Source of the DNA: Physcia stellaris
Taxonomy: Eukaryota; Ascomycota; Lecanoromycetes; Caliciales; Physciaceae
NCBI GenBank assembly: GCA_018902385.1
Contig: JABSSW010000021.1
Location: forward strand, 62,001 to 126,000
Direction: 5' to 3'
DNA length: 64,000 nucleotides
Positions 12,317 to 24,900 of this stretch are shown here, one piece after another. The notes beneath the pieces were generated by a model. That model did not search any database, was not told the origin of the DNA, and was given only the letters and a program-made list of their open reading frames with translations. Positions within the stretch are counted from its first letter, which is position 1; the number at the start of each line of letters is the position of its first letter. The translations under genes and the position numbers were made by a program.

Positions 12317-12468
12317 GGAATTGTCCCTCAGACATAGAGAAACATCTTGCAACTCAACGATCACCCCGGTCTGGCAATGCTGACTCCGTTTTGGAACTGT
12401 ACCTTAGACATAGAGAGACATCTTGCAACTCAACGCTTACCCCGGTCTGGCAATGCTGACTCCATAAT
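12317..12468 (+). repeat. Tandem duplication of a 76-base unit between the BTB genes
   Basis: The unit beginning at GGAATTGTCCCT (12317) is repeated 76 bases later from GGAACTGTACCT (12393). Both copies contain CATCTTGCAACTCAACG and CCCCGGTCTGGCAATGCTGA. It lies upstream of the second BTB gene and might carry duplicated regulatory sites. Confidence 0.75.
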
Positions 12469-12559
12469 TTGTAATTATGGGCGGGTGCGTGAGAGGAGAA
12501 TCACGTGAAAGTAAATGCAGTAGTATGGCGCTAACTATCTCTAAAATCTCCCTTATTTT

Positions 12560-13510
12560 GTGCCGCATATCACTATTTTTCGTGAATCCAGACGAACATA
12601 CAAGATACTTACCATAAGGATGTCGTGCTTCCTCCAATCTCCAGTTATCAGCGTTGCTGTAGGACAATTCGATCAGCAGACCTTCTATATCCATCAGACT
12701 CTTCTTGAAAGTTACTCCCAATTTTTCAGAGCTGCTATTCGGGGATGGAGTCCGGACGATACCACGAGAACCATAACATATAATAGCGCTGAACCAGACG
12801 TTTTCGAAAAGTTCGCAAAATACATGTACAATAGTGAAGATATTGGCCCTAGGGATGTAGATTCCCTTCTTCCTGCCTATTTGCTCGGCGTCAGTATTAT
12901 GGCAGACAGCTTCAAAGAGCGCATAGCGGACGCAATCAAGAACGAATTGAGAGGCACGCGAACCATGAGCGTCGCTGATATCATGGATCTTGTTGAAATT
13001 GTGTATGCCAATACCTCGAGAGGCGATACACTGCGTCAGATTGTGGTAGATCACCACCAACTCGTTCAAAACTACACCTGGAATGATCAGGACGCAAATC
13101 CCGTCAACCAGGGGACAGAAGGGACGGCTTCGGTCCGAAATCAGTTGCAATACTCTCCGGCTATGCCGCTACATGTGTTGTTGGCTCCCATCGGGGAACG
13201 AGCTAGCACACAGGCCGGCCCAGCTACTATGCCAGAGCAGCATCCCGAATCAATTCAAATCCCAAACGCACCGTTAATATCACACGCGCATCTTCCAATA
13301 TCTTTGTTAAACACCAGTTTCGTACCGGAGAGCCAGCAGCAGCTCCTGTCCTCGGTCACGCATACACCCTCCCGGCTCCAATGGCCGCCCAGGCGCTTCT
13401 CGAACTACGTGATACCGTTCGCTTATTTCAGTAAAGATTCTGTTAGTTGCAGGTTCTGGGGCTCTTCGGTCATAATGGGGCTCATAGAAGGGGAGGGAGT
13501 TGCATGTTAG
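12560..13510 (+). CDS. BTB/POZ-domain protein, second copy
   Basis: This is a single open frame of 316 residues. A BTB domain spans about residues 27-120: ISVAVGQFDQ, then FYIHQTLLESYSQFFRAAI, then FEKFAKYMYNSED, matching the first BTB gene in order and spacing. The helical tail (VADIMDLVEIVYANTS) also matches. From about residue 185 the similarity ends and a Pro/Ser/Gln-rich tail follows, ending in ordinary-looking sequence. The tail may be a frame-shifted or newly acquired end. The Met at 12620 (MSCFLQS) is the better start, because the 20 residues before it look unlike the family. Confidence 0.7.
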   Translation: MPHITIFRESRRTYKILTIRMSCFLQSPVISVAVGQFDQQTFYIHQTLLESYSQFFRAAIRGWSPDDTTRTITYNSAEPDVFEKFAKYMYNSEDIGPRDVDSLLPAYLLGVSIMADSFKERIADAIKNELRGTRTMSVADIMDLVEIVYANTSRGDTLRQIVVDHHQLVQNYTWNDQDANPVNQGTEGTASVRNQLQYSPAMPLHVLLAPIGERASTQAGPATMPEQHPESIQIPNAPLISHAHLPISLLNTSFVPESQQQLLSSVTHTPSRLQWPPRRFSNYVIPFAYFSKDSVSCRFWGSSVIMGLIEGEGVAC

Positions 13511-13639
13511 AGCTAATTTCGGGCTGGGAGATGATTTATGGCTGTTATATATTTGCTTAATTTGTAATGAAGAGTGTAGCAATAAGCATGCTATGAACTG
13601 AAAATAGATGTAAGACTGATTTACTTCGCTCACCGAGGC

Positions 13640-14335
13640 TCTATGAGACAGCGCTAGGTGCTAATTCCAGTAATACACCCTGACAAACCGACGATTACCC
13701 GAGTCTGGGCGAACTCAGAAAGATAGACTCAACCCCAAGCCATCGTCACACCTGGTGCTAATTTTAGTGATCCACCCTGATAAATCAACGATTACCCGAC
13801 TTGGGGCGGACTCAGAAAGATAGACGTCCAACCCCAAGCCATCTTCACACCTGGTGCCAGTTTCAGTGATACACCCCGACAAATCTACGATTACCCGACT
13901 CCGGGCGGACTCAGAAAGACATCTTCACACCTGGTGCTAATTTCAGCGATACACTCTGACAAACCAACGATTACCCGACTTGGGGCGGACTCAGAAAGAT
14001 AGACTCAACCTCAAGCCATCTTCACATCTGATGCTAAGTTCAGTAATTCACTCTGACAAATCCACGATTATCCGACTCGGGGCGGACTCAGAAAGATAAA
14101 TTCTCTTCATGTAAATCCCAAGTCATTTTCACATCTGATGCTAAGTTCAGTAATCTCTCTCGACGAATCGACGATTACTCGACTCCGGGCGGACTCAGAG
14201 AGATAGAATATCTTCATGTCATCCCCAAATCATCTTCACACCTGGTGCTAATTTCAGTAATCCATCCTGACAAACCGACGATTACCCGACTTGAGACGAA
14301 CTCAGAAAGATGAAAATTCTTCATGCCAATTTTCA
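13640..14335 (+). repeat. Degenerate tandem array, units of about 80-108 bases
   Basis: Seven successive units start near 13658, 13753, 13852, 13933, 14030, 14137 and 14245. Each contains a GGTGCTAATTTCAGTGAT-like start, GACAAACCGACGATTACCCGACT and GGGCGGACTCAGAAAGAT. A further partial unit lies at 14532-14587. No open frame persists through the array, so it looks non-coding. Confidence 0.85.
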
Positions 14336-14345
14336 AGCCATCTTC

Positions 14346-14700
14346 ACATCGTCTTCGTAACTCCTGTGCCAAAGACGGGTACACGTCTTGTCAGAATGGA
14401 TGTATGACGATGCATGGGAGGCGATACCAGAGCATGGGAGTAAGCTAAAGCCCTGAAGGTCTCTGCATCTAATGGCCTGATGCCGAATTCGGAATCTGAT
14501 ACAAATGGCCTGATGCCAAATTCGGAATCCGATACACCCCGACAAACTTACGATTACCTGACTCGGGACGGACTCAGAAAGATAAAGATTTTCTCATGTT
14601 ATCTTCAAATCGTCTTCATAAATTCTGTGCCAAAGCCGGTTACGCGTTTTGTCATCATGGATGTGTGGCGATGCATGGGAGGCAATACCAGTCCGTGGGA
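14346..14700 (+). repeat. Paired ~92-base direct repeats flanking a short duplication
   Basis: The segment 14346-14437 (ATCGTCTTCGTAACTCCTGT onward) recurs at 14609-14700 with about the same order of bases. Between them a 31-base stretch (GGCCTGATGCCGAATTCGGA) is itself duplicated. These continue the mosaic of the tandem array on the left. Confidence 0.75.
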
Positions 14701-14710
14701 TAGAGACTTC

Positions 14711-15020
14711 GGTGCTTGGCCCGGCCGGCGAGCACCGGCTGTGAAAGAGAAGAACCACGATAAGAGCCCTGCTGGGCAGTAGCACTTCACAGCTGACGCG
14801 GCAGGGCTACGATGGTATCGAATTGATGTGTACATGAAACGACCCCTCAGAAGCCGGTGGACGGGGAACAGAAGTTCTGAAGGATGAAGAATAGAAGAGG
14901 GAAAACAATGGGCGGCCGTCTGCCATATAAGTAGCAGGAGATCCGAGGACTTCCGCTGACGGTTGGGTATCTATGCTCCTTCCCTGAATGAGCGCCCCTG
15001 TCTAGCAGGCCGAATGACAT
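14711..15020 (+). repeat. Copy of a dispersed ~370-base non-coding repeat
   Basis: Shared words with the units at 50.8-52.4 kb include GGCGAGCACC, CTGGGCAGTAGCA, GTGGACGGGGAACAGAAG, GGGAAAACAATGGGCG and CTCCTTCCCTGAATGAG, in the same order. No coding frame runs through it. It keeps ordinary CpT and CpC content, unlike the LTR fossils. Confidence 0.7.
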
Positions 15021-15338
15021 ATCATGCAGCTTATTGTCACTCCCAAAATCCAAACTTCGGCGAGTATGGTCGTGACTTCCATTCCTGATGGTGTGCATAG
15101 GGAAGGTCCAACTGATCTTGTGACTTCCCTTACGGGACTCCAGCGTGATCCACCGCGCTTGTCCGTTTTTCCCCCGATCGCCAAGTTTTCTGTGCCTAGC
15201 GAATAGTGTCTCTCTTTCTACATGGCCAACCACCCTGCTCGGATTGTACAGCTGCTGCGGCATCTGAATGGCAGCTAGGACCTTGGCAGTCCTAGGCTGC
15301 TGGCTTTCCCACTCGCCCTTCGTGATGTACACCTGCGG

Positions 15339-15925
15339 CTATGATTGCAGCTCGTCGAGCTCCTCGTAGCCCCTCATTGTAAGCTTGCCTCTCGTTGGGC
15401 TGACCAGGAACGCGTCCTTGGTCACGGACTTCTTCGATCGTTTCGAAAGATGGCTGAAGTGCTAGCTAGCATTGAGAGTCAGCTTGCGAACAGACGTAGA
15501 TAGTGTGGCGTAAGAAGACGGACGTTCGCACCTCCTTGAACAGCTCATAATCGGCTTTAGGGAGTTTCCACAGATCGCTGCCATCTCCGCGTTAAAGCGT
15601 GTTGATCATGAGTGCGCTTAGAATAACCACGAAAGCCCAGCCAAGGAAAGAGGTCACTGCGAACAAGAATTAGCAACGAGCAAACACTTTGACCACGGCA
15701 GAATCCATACCATTTTCCCAGCTCACCATTGGCTTGATCCTATAAGGTGTGTATAACCTCCAACCCACGAATACAGTGGAGAGGCAATCACAAGCACGCA
15801 GCAAAGTGTGAAATAAAATCTTTGCTAGGTGGATCGCTGAGCTGCGATCGTTATCCAGAGGGTGGTGTGAGTGCTGGTGTCGGTTCTGGATCTGTCTTTG
15901 AAGCCATTGTGACTTTTCTGCAATT
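15339..15925 (-). pseudogene. Decayed small membrane-protein gene
   Basis: Three minus-strand exons can be joined: about 15925-15711, 15656-15532 and 15461-15339. The introns are 15657-15710 (GTATGG, GCTAAT, GCAG) and 15462-15531 (GTGCGA, CTAG). The product includes a hydrophobic segment (SFLGWAFVVILSALMINTL) and a charged tail ending EELDELQS. An in-frame TAA interrupts the second exon directly after the hydrophobic segment, yet the frame beyond it (GDGSDLWKLPKADYELFKE) still looks like protein and splices on correctly. The 5' end is unclear. The family is not recognised. The stop could also mark a true end of a short protein. Confidence 0.4.
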
Positions 15926-15929
15926 AGAG

Positions 15930-16802
15930 ATATGGAGCTGAGAGGGGGCAAAGTACGGCACTTCGTAGGATTTGCGATTTCGGATTTGAAAAGTCTTATG
16001 GGAACAGATCGTAGTCCATGCAAGGGCAAAATCTGGCCCTCGTGGCTTGGCAGCCCCCAAGCCGTGCTCGTGCATTGAAAACCACGCCCCAGTCAAATCA
16101 CTGGAGTCCGTAATGGACCAAGAGTCAAAGCAGTCAGGTTCTGCAGCTCAAGGATAGGAAATAGCTTTGGGTACGTGGCATAGCAGGTTACTTTTTCCAT
16201 ACAACATGCGAAAAATAACAGGACTACAAGTAGGCAAGCTCATTGGCCGTCGAATTATCCCTTGCATCTACCACTTGGGGGCACGCGCATCAAGCTCCTG
16301 CCTGCATTCTGTGCGTTCATACTTGATATTGTCCGCTGTAATTCTCCGGATAGGATGCGATGAGTTCCTGTTATTCTCATTCCGCAGGACAATCTCCATC
16401 GTACTTTTGGAAAAGCAAATTAATCAGAAGCTTCAATAAGTGCATTTTCCGTCAAATATGTCCGTTATGGGAATTTGACAGAACGGCAGCCTCTTCATAC
16501 CATTGATACCGTTAAACAAGTGACCGCGCCGCCAAGTTCAAGATATATTGACGCACCAATAGTGTAGGGAATGTTTGGCGGATGCCAAGTCAGAAGCACA
16601 TACGCCTGAACCTAGCTCACAATGGAACGTCTTTCAGCTTCAAGGAATGGGCTTGCTTATGATTCAAATATTAACCGATGTCCCAACCCGGGAGGATGTA
16701 CTTTGCCAGTTTTGACTTGCATGCAAGACGGTTTTTGCGGTAGAAAATTTTCAAGGCTCGACGCTGAGATGTGAGGACTTGAGTAGCCTGACATGATGCT
16801 TT
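15930..16802. other. Intergenic before the LTR fossil
   Basis: Normal composition with no supported gene. A 90-codon plus-strand frame at 16167-16439 has no domain features. Confidence 0.4.
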
Positions 16803-16956
16803 TGTTACAGATATGTAGGATGCAACGTGCTTATTATTCATGATAATACTATTTATCGTACATATGATAAATGTGAATTATTGTACAAAGTTTGCATTCT
16901 AATTTATAACAATATAACGTCTTAACATTATTTTTGATGATGAATTTACATCAACA
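16803..16956 (-). repeat. Outer element, left LTR
   Basis: 154 bases, matching 29152-29305 over their whole length with a modest number of differences. Confidence 0.85.
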
Positions 16957-19900
16957 TTTTTTTTCGAATTTGCAAAAATATAAAATCATGATGTTTAATT
17001 CATTTCGAACATGTCGATAAATCGTTGATATTTGAACGAAAACAAAAATTTGATGAAATCGTCGATTGACATAATGTCGATCGTTATATATTTGAATTCA
17101 ATGCGATTTTTTTTAATTTCGTTTTTTACATAATAATATACGATATCGACGTGTTTAATGCGATCATGATGTATCGAATTTTCATTGAATGTTTTGACAT
17201 TTTGATTGTCAATATTTATCAATATTTTGACGTAATTGTTCGATTAATTTTGAATTCGTAAATCAACAAATAATTGTTTGAATTAAATAATTTTTTTAAT
17301 AACGAATAATATGATCATATATTCGACGACGCAAATAAACGTGATTACGATAAATTGAAATTTTGATATTCAATTTATCGAATTGTCGTTTAATAAAAAC
17401 AAATATATTTCGATGAATTTTTTGAAAATTTTGTCACGAATTCAATTTGCATCGCAATATGTTTCGATGTTTAATTTTTATTGAAATTGTCGTCGTAAAT
17501 TATGCAAAAATCGATCGTGAAATTAAAATAAATTATAACACGTTTGATTGTTTTAATATAATTAAAATTGAAATTTTGAACAAATCGATTGATTATGAAA
17601 ATTGCATTCGTTACATTTGATTTGATTTTTATCATTGCAAACATGATTGAATTTATCATTATTTGATATTGTTTGATATTTTGATCGATAATTTGATTAA
17701 CATTGAAAATTGAATCAAATGATTTTTTTCATAAATGTTTGAATTGATTTTGCATTTTGTAAATCGAATTTTTTAACGACACGTTAAATATATGTTTTTT
17801 GATTAAAACGAATTATGTGCATTTCGCGATTTTTGAAAATGATCATATCAAAACAAAAATTTATTGATTCAAAATCAATTATATCGAAAACGTTATTGAA
17901 TTTTGTTTTTGTTTTATTAATCATGATTTTATTGAAAACAATGATTTTAATATTATCGATTCATGTAATAATGATAAAATTTTTGAAATCAACATTCGTG
18001 ACGAATATGTTTTAATTCGCGTCGAAAAAATTGAAAATTAATTTTTGCAAAAAAATTCGAACAAACGTTTATATCATAATTTGAATAATTGTTTTAAATC
18101 ATACAATGTTTTGTTCAATTTGCAAATAATTTCGTTATTGTCACATTCAATCGAATATTTAACGTAAATATTTGAATCAATAAATTTGTATAAAAACGCA
18201 ATTTTCACGTTCATTTGTTCAATTTTCAAATTCAAAAAAACGACAACGACGAATAAAATTCGAAAAATCATTGATTTGACGACGAAAACAAAAATTTGAT
18301 CAAAATCAATGTCGTATTGTTGTAAAAAATTTTTGACGCATTATTTAATTTTGTATCGTATTACAACGTTATCGACATTGCGTTTGAATTTGTAAATTCA
18401 TTTATCGTTCAACGAATTTTTTTATCGAACGTGAAATTTATTAAATTTCAAATGTAATTTTCGATAAAAAATCGAGTTTTTTTTTTCATTATTTTTAATT
18501 ATTGTGAAAAATGAAAATTTCGTGCGACATCGTTGTAATTATTTGATTTTTTTCGTCGATCGTCAATATTGTTATGAATTTTTCAAACGAAAAAACGTCG
18601 ATGTTTTCGACGTAATCGATCAACAATGAAACGAAATTGATCGTATCAAATTCAATGTTTGTAATTGAAATTGATTGAAAATCAACAATGTTGTTGAACA
18701 AAACAATTAAATCATTTGAATTTGAATTTCAATTTGCGAACAATTCACGCATTGTTAAATGAAACATCGTGAAATTGACAAAAATTATAACATTGTAAAC
18801 GATAAAATTCATAAAAAATTTTATTCGAATTGTTTTTTTGTTTGAACGCATTGTAACGTATTTTTGTGAAAATTTTTGAAAATTTTTTTGTTGTTGTGAC
18901 GTCATTGATTTTTGTATAATGATATTTGAAAATTTGATTTTGATATGTGATCGAATTTCAATGTTTTGAAAAAATTTGAAATTGAATTTTTTGTTTTTTT
19001 GCAATGAATTCAATGTAAATAACAAAAAAATTCATCATTGTTGAATCAACAATTGATTTCATAAAATTTTTATCGAATTCGATGTCAATTTTTGATGTTG
19101 ATTTGTAATTATAAATATCGAAATTTTTGACGCGTTCGATTTTTAATTAATCGATATGTAAATTCGATAAATGATGTTATCGTTATATTCGATGAAAATT
19201 TTTTTCGACATTCGATTTCAAATGATTTTTGATTTTTTTGTTAATAACGACGTAAACGATTGATTCGAATGAATACATGTTCGTCAATTTCGAAAATTGT
19301 TCGTAAATATTTTCGAACGATAATTGATTTTTCAAATACGAAATTGAACATCGATTTTTGATATACGTCATTGCATGTGTGATATTTGATTACAAAAAAA
19401 TTCGATATGTTTTTCGTCAATAACGTTGTTTTGATCATAATAATGAAAATGCGTTAATATGTTTCGATTACATCATTGACGTTTTGAACATTTGTTGAAA
19501 TTGAATTGAATTCAATATTTTGATTATCAAAATAATTGATTGATTACGTGTTGCGAAATTCGTTGTCATAATTTGTACGTACGATTTTAACGTCAACATC
19601 GAATTAACGTTTGATTCAATTGATATATTTGATAAAACATTGTAATCATTCGTGTTTGTTTTTGACGATATATATTTTCGTTCAACGTAATTTGTCATCG
19701 ATAATATTGATGTAATAACGTTCATTTTCAAAATTTTCGATCGTTATTGATATTAAATCAATGTAAATAATATGAAACGTTTTTTCGACATAATGAATAT
19801 TTTTTTTATTCGATTTTTTTTTGATTAATTTGCAAACATCGCAATGATTATTTTTACAATCGTTTTGATAAAAATGATTCAATTTTTTTAAATATTGACG

Positions 19901-21551
19901 TAATAAAAAAAAAAATTCATATGTTTCAAATTTCGATGTCATACGATAAACGACAATGATAATGTTATTGACAATGCAATCATTTGATGTGATTGCAATT
20001 TCAAAACGTATAATTCGTTGTTTTGCAAAAAAACATATTCGATTGATTTGTTTTGATGTTTGAAAATGTAATTTTTAATGTTTCAATAAACGTTTTGTTT
20101 TTCGAATGTTGATATTGACAGCAAATTTGTTGACGAATTTGACATGTAAAAATTGACAAATCAATGAATTGATCATTTGCATTGTTGTAAAAAAAAAACA
20201 ATAATTTGATTATTTTTATTTTCAACAATGAAACGAATTTTGTTTACAATTACAACATATTCGATATGAAATATGAAAAAATATATGAAATTTCGATTTT
20301 TGCATACGTGAATGTTGACGTTCGAATTTATGTATTACAACATATCGTTGATTGAATGATTAATGAACAAAATTTGTTTTCAAAATTCAATCAACGACGT
20401 TGATTGTTATTATAATTTTGAATTTTTTCAAAATTTTGTCGTATGAATGATCAAATATGTTTTTGTCAATTAATTTTTTGAAAACGTTTTTTGAATGATT
20501 GTAATAACATTTTTCAAAATCATGCTTGATGAATTCGTTGTTTATACATTTTTGATTAATGCAAAAAAAATCGATGTATTCAAATTTTGATGTGTTGAAA
20601 CGAATACGTTTGAATTTTTCGAAACGATCAACAACGAATGCAATTGAATTTGATTCTGTTATCGTATCAATAGTGATTTTGACGAAATTCAAAAAAAAAA
20701 ATTCGATTTCGATGAAATTCGTATTCTCGAAAATTCATTCGTCACGTTGACGAATCACGAAATAATTAAAATGAATTAATTTGTGCATTTTGAACAACAA
20801 AATATTTTGACAAAATACGTCGATAATGAATTTCGAATCAACGTTTTCGATAATCAATTGATTGTGTAATGATTCAACGATTTTGATGTAAAATTCGACG
20901 TTCGTTAAAATAACAAATCGATCAATGAAATCGAAAATGATATCGACGAAAAAAACGAAAATATTTTTTTTGAAACGTTTTGTTATTTTTGTTCAATAAA
21001 TCAATGATGTTGAATTCGTTATGACAATAATAAAAAAACGATGATTGACGTTCATTGCATTGAACAAATAAAAAAAATTTTTATTCAAATTTCGTTCGTG
21101 TTTTTCGACGACGATGATGAAATTCGTGAATTTGATTTTCGTTTTTGCATCGATGAAATTTCAATCGATATTTTTGTTGTATAAAAATTCGACAATAAAC
21201 ATTGATTTTATTGATAAATTGATTGTTCATTCAATATAATTAATTCGAAAATCGTTTTTGACGTCGATTTTTCAATTGAAATATTATTTTGATTTTGAAA
21301 TGAAAACGACAAAATTGTGAATGATATTTGACGTAATCATTGTGATGTTTGAATTTGAAAATTTGAATCGTATAAAAAAAAAAAAAACGTATGTAATTCG
21401 TGAAATCGTGTAAAACGTGTGAATTTCATGTCGTATTTGTTTTTTTTTCATTTCGTAACAAATGAATTCGAAACATCAATTCGAAATAATAACGAAATCA
21501 TTGAATCATCGAATCGTGTATGTGAAATTTCGTGTTTTTTGAAAACGTTTT

Positions 21552-21910
21552 TGTAAGATTTTTTTTCTCAGAAGATTGATTTATTTGCATCAATTGACTA
21601 GAATTAGAATTGCATGTTTTTGATATTCAGACGAATCGCTGTTTCATTCAGAACAAAATTCGTGATTTACTATGTATTTGACGATTTCTTATCGAAACTC
21701 TCAACGATTATCGCATATCGCTAATACATGATTCATTTCTGATTTTCAAGATTTTCAAATCAGAATTTATGCAATTTTTGATTACATCGTTCGACGAATA
21801 TATCGAAATCTGCTCACTAAAGTTTGAACATCAATGTCGAACAATCGATTTTTCGATTCGAATTTGAATTTTTGCAAGTCGTTTGCTCGACTTTGATTTG
21901 CATCGTTATA
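21552..21910 (-). repeat. Inner element, left LTR
   Basis: 359 bases, collinear with 28465-28826. The junction with the outer element is marked by a sharp change in CpT/ApG content. Confidence 0.85.
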
Positions 21911-24900
21911 TTATTTTCTTTCAACGAAATCGAAACTTCATGAGATTCACATGTCTGACGTTCACAAATCGACGATCGACTTTTTCAAACATCATTCGCT
22001 GATGACGTCGTCGTTTGATGACATTTTCAAAAATTTGCTTTCGAAAACGATTTCGAGAATGACGATGAGAAAAAAAAAAAATGAAGAGAAAAGATCTAAA
22101 GATGTTTTATATAGTCGAAGTGATTTCCGAATGTGAACTAGTTTCGTTGTTGCGACGATGACGACGACGATTGCTTGTATGTTTGAATGAATGATTTTTC
22201 GTTTGTTGTCAATGTCTCGTCAAAATCTGAAAAACTCAGTGAGAAAAAATAGAACAAAAGAGTGCATGATCGATATAAAAACGAAATGTTTCGCGAAGTT
22301 TGATACGAAAACGAAAAAAAGTTTTTTGCTTTTTGTTTACGTTTCATTAAAATTTGAAAAACTCAATGAAAAAAACAAAACAAAAGAATGCGTGATTTGT
22401 TGAAGCAATGAGAAATGATCAAATGATAAATGTCTTCAACGAAAATCGAAAAAGACGAAAACACTTTCGCGATCATGTGTTGATTCAATGATTTTTGCAA
22501 ATGCGTTGAATGAACTCTTGCAAACAATTGATCGAAATCTGATCAAATGATTGTAATTATGAATTGACTGATTTCGACGATAATGACTCGACGACGATGA
22601 AAACTTGATTGAAAAATAAAGCTTGACAAGAAGATTCGTAAACATTGTATTTGAATTTGATATTCGTCATTGTTTTTTGCGAGAACGATTTGATTTTTTC
22701 TTCGATTTGAAGATTCTTGACTTGAAAGTAAAACTTTTCGATTTCGACGTTGATGTAAGTTTTCGATCGTTTGACTTGTTGAAATTTTCATCGTGAAATT
22801 GACGAAGAAATTTCTTTAGATGTGTTATTTTTTCATAAAATTCTCATGTGTGCGATCGTATTTTTCGTAGCTTTTTCAATCTATTAAGTAATAAAGACTT
22901 CTTAGTCATTCAGGTCGATTGGAAATTTTGCTCGTTTCGAAGTCAGCACTATCAACAATTTCACGTATTTAATACATCGAATCTTGATTTTTCACGTCAA
23001 TATAGTCAGGAGAAAGCGTGACAGAAGTTGTTGAATTTTCTTTCTTTTTTGGATTGTTTTTTCAGCAAAAAGACGTGAAATACATCGTGTATGTGTCATT
23101 GATCAGACAACGTCAATTTGTAAACGTTGAAATCATGCGTGTCGAAAATTTTGAATGATTCGAAAAATCGATGTTTCAATTTGTTGTTTCGCTTCGTCTT
23201 TATATTTTTGACATTTAATCAAATCATGTCGTCTTTATTGTACGTTTTAACAATGTTTCGTTTGTTCTTGAATCGTGTTTGACTTCGCTGAGCATTCATT
23301 AGCTCGTTCTTGAATACAGCAATCAATTGACGTAATTTTTTTGACTGATTCAATGTCGCTGAAACACGCGATCGTGAATCAGAATTCTTCTCGAAAATCA
23401 TACGAAAATTATAATTCAAGTTGACTTTGAACGATGATATGTTTGTTGAAGCGTGATTCGCATTATTGTAAGCGAATTCGATCATGAAAAGTAAGAAAAT
23501 TCAATTATTTTGAGCGAAATTGACGTATGTTCGAAGATACTGTTTCATGATATTATTTTGTCGCTTCGTCTGTTCATCAGTTTGAAAATGAAACGCTGTT
23601 GACGTCTTTTTCTTGATTTTCAATGCGTAGCACAAGAAAGAATAGTATTCGAACGTGAACAATGATTCACGGTCAGTAATGATAGAATTAGAAAGGTCGT
23701 GATATCGAATTACTTTTCGTATGAGCATTTTCGTCAGATTCTTGATCTTGATTGTTTTCGTGATGAGAATATAATGAATCATTTTCGTAAAACGATCGAC
23801 GACGACGAGAATGTTGTCGTATTTGACATCATTTCAATTCTTGCTTGTTGATAATTTTGTCACGAAATTCATTGTGAAATCAGCTCATCGATACTGAAAT
23901 ACAGAAAAAGATTGAAATTTTTCATATGATTTGTGTTTTGATGCTTTGTTTCGTTTGCAAAAAGCGCAGCTCTCGCAGTATTTTTTAACGAATTCGAGCA
24001 TGTCAACGAGCATGTCAAAATCGTGATCTCGATCAAATCAATAATACTTGCGACGAAATAATCTCAAAGTTTTGTCAATTTCGAAATGATTTGCAAGAAA
24101 ATCATCGTGACAGCGTTGCAATACATCGAATCGAATTCGCTTTAATACATACAATTTCCCTTCAAAGCGAAGAACGTCATTTTCGTCGATTCAACGCTCG
24201 TCGTTTTCGTTGAAAATAGTTAGTTTCTTTCGAAACGAGACGACGAATGAATTTTGAAGCAACATTTGAGAAATCAGATCGACGAGAGACTTTGCAATCT
24301 TTTCGTCGTAAATTTGTTTTGAAATCATGACGTTACGTATTGCGGTCAGTTCGTCGAAACGTTCAGTAACGTATGTTTCGTCAATCATTAATGTACGTCA
24401 GTCAGCTTCTTGCTGATTCGCTATTGATTTCGCATGAATTTCAGAAGGTTTTGATCGTTCAATTTCCTCTTGAGACTTACATGCTACAAGCATGATTTTG
24501 ATATTATCACTTTGTAATTGTAGAGACTTTTGGAGGCGATGCAAAACTCGACGATTCTCTTCGCGCATATCATCGTTCTTTTGCATTAAATCTGATCGTC
24601 GAGATAATGCATTCGCTGAATTCTTTTTGTTTTGACGATAGTCAATACGAAAGTTGTATTTAAACAACTTTTGAGTCTATCGGACTTGACGCGACGAAAG
24701 TTTCGTGATATTCATGAATTTTTTCAAGTTATGATGATTCGTGAGAACGAGAATTTCGTGTTGAGCGTTTTTCAAATAGTGTCGTCAATGTTTAAACGCT
24801 TCAACAATGATTAACAGTTTCTGATCGTGTATTTCGTAATTGCATTGTGCGAAATTCATTTTGAAAAAATAATAAGCAATAGAATGTCACTCGTCGTCGA

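Noticed and set aside
16957-21551. Classic CpA-directed RIP as the cause of the AT richness
   Set aside because: CpA and TpG remain common while CpT, ApG, CpC and GpG are nearly absent, so the standard signature does not fit.
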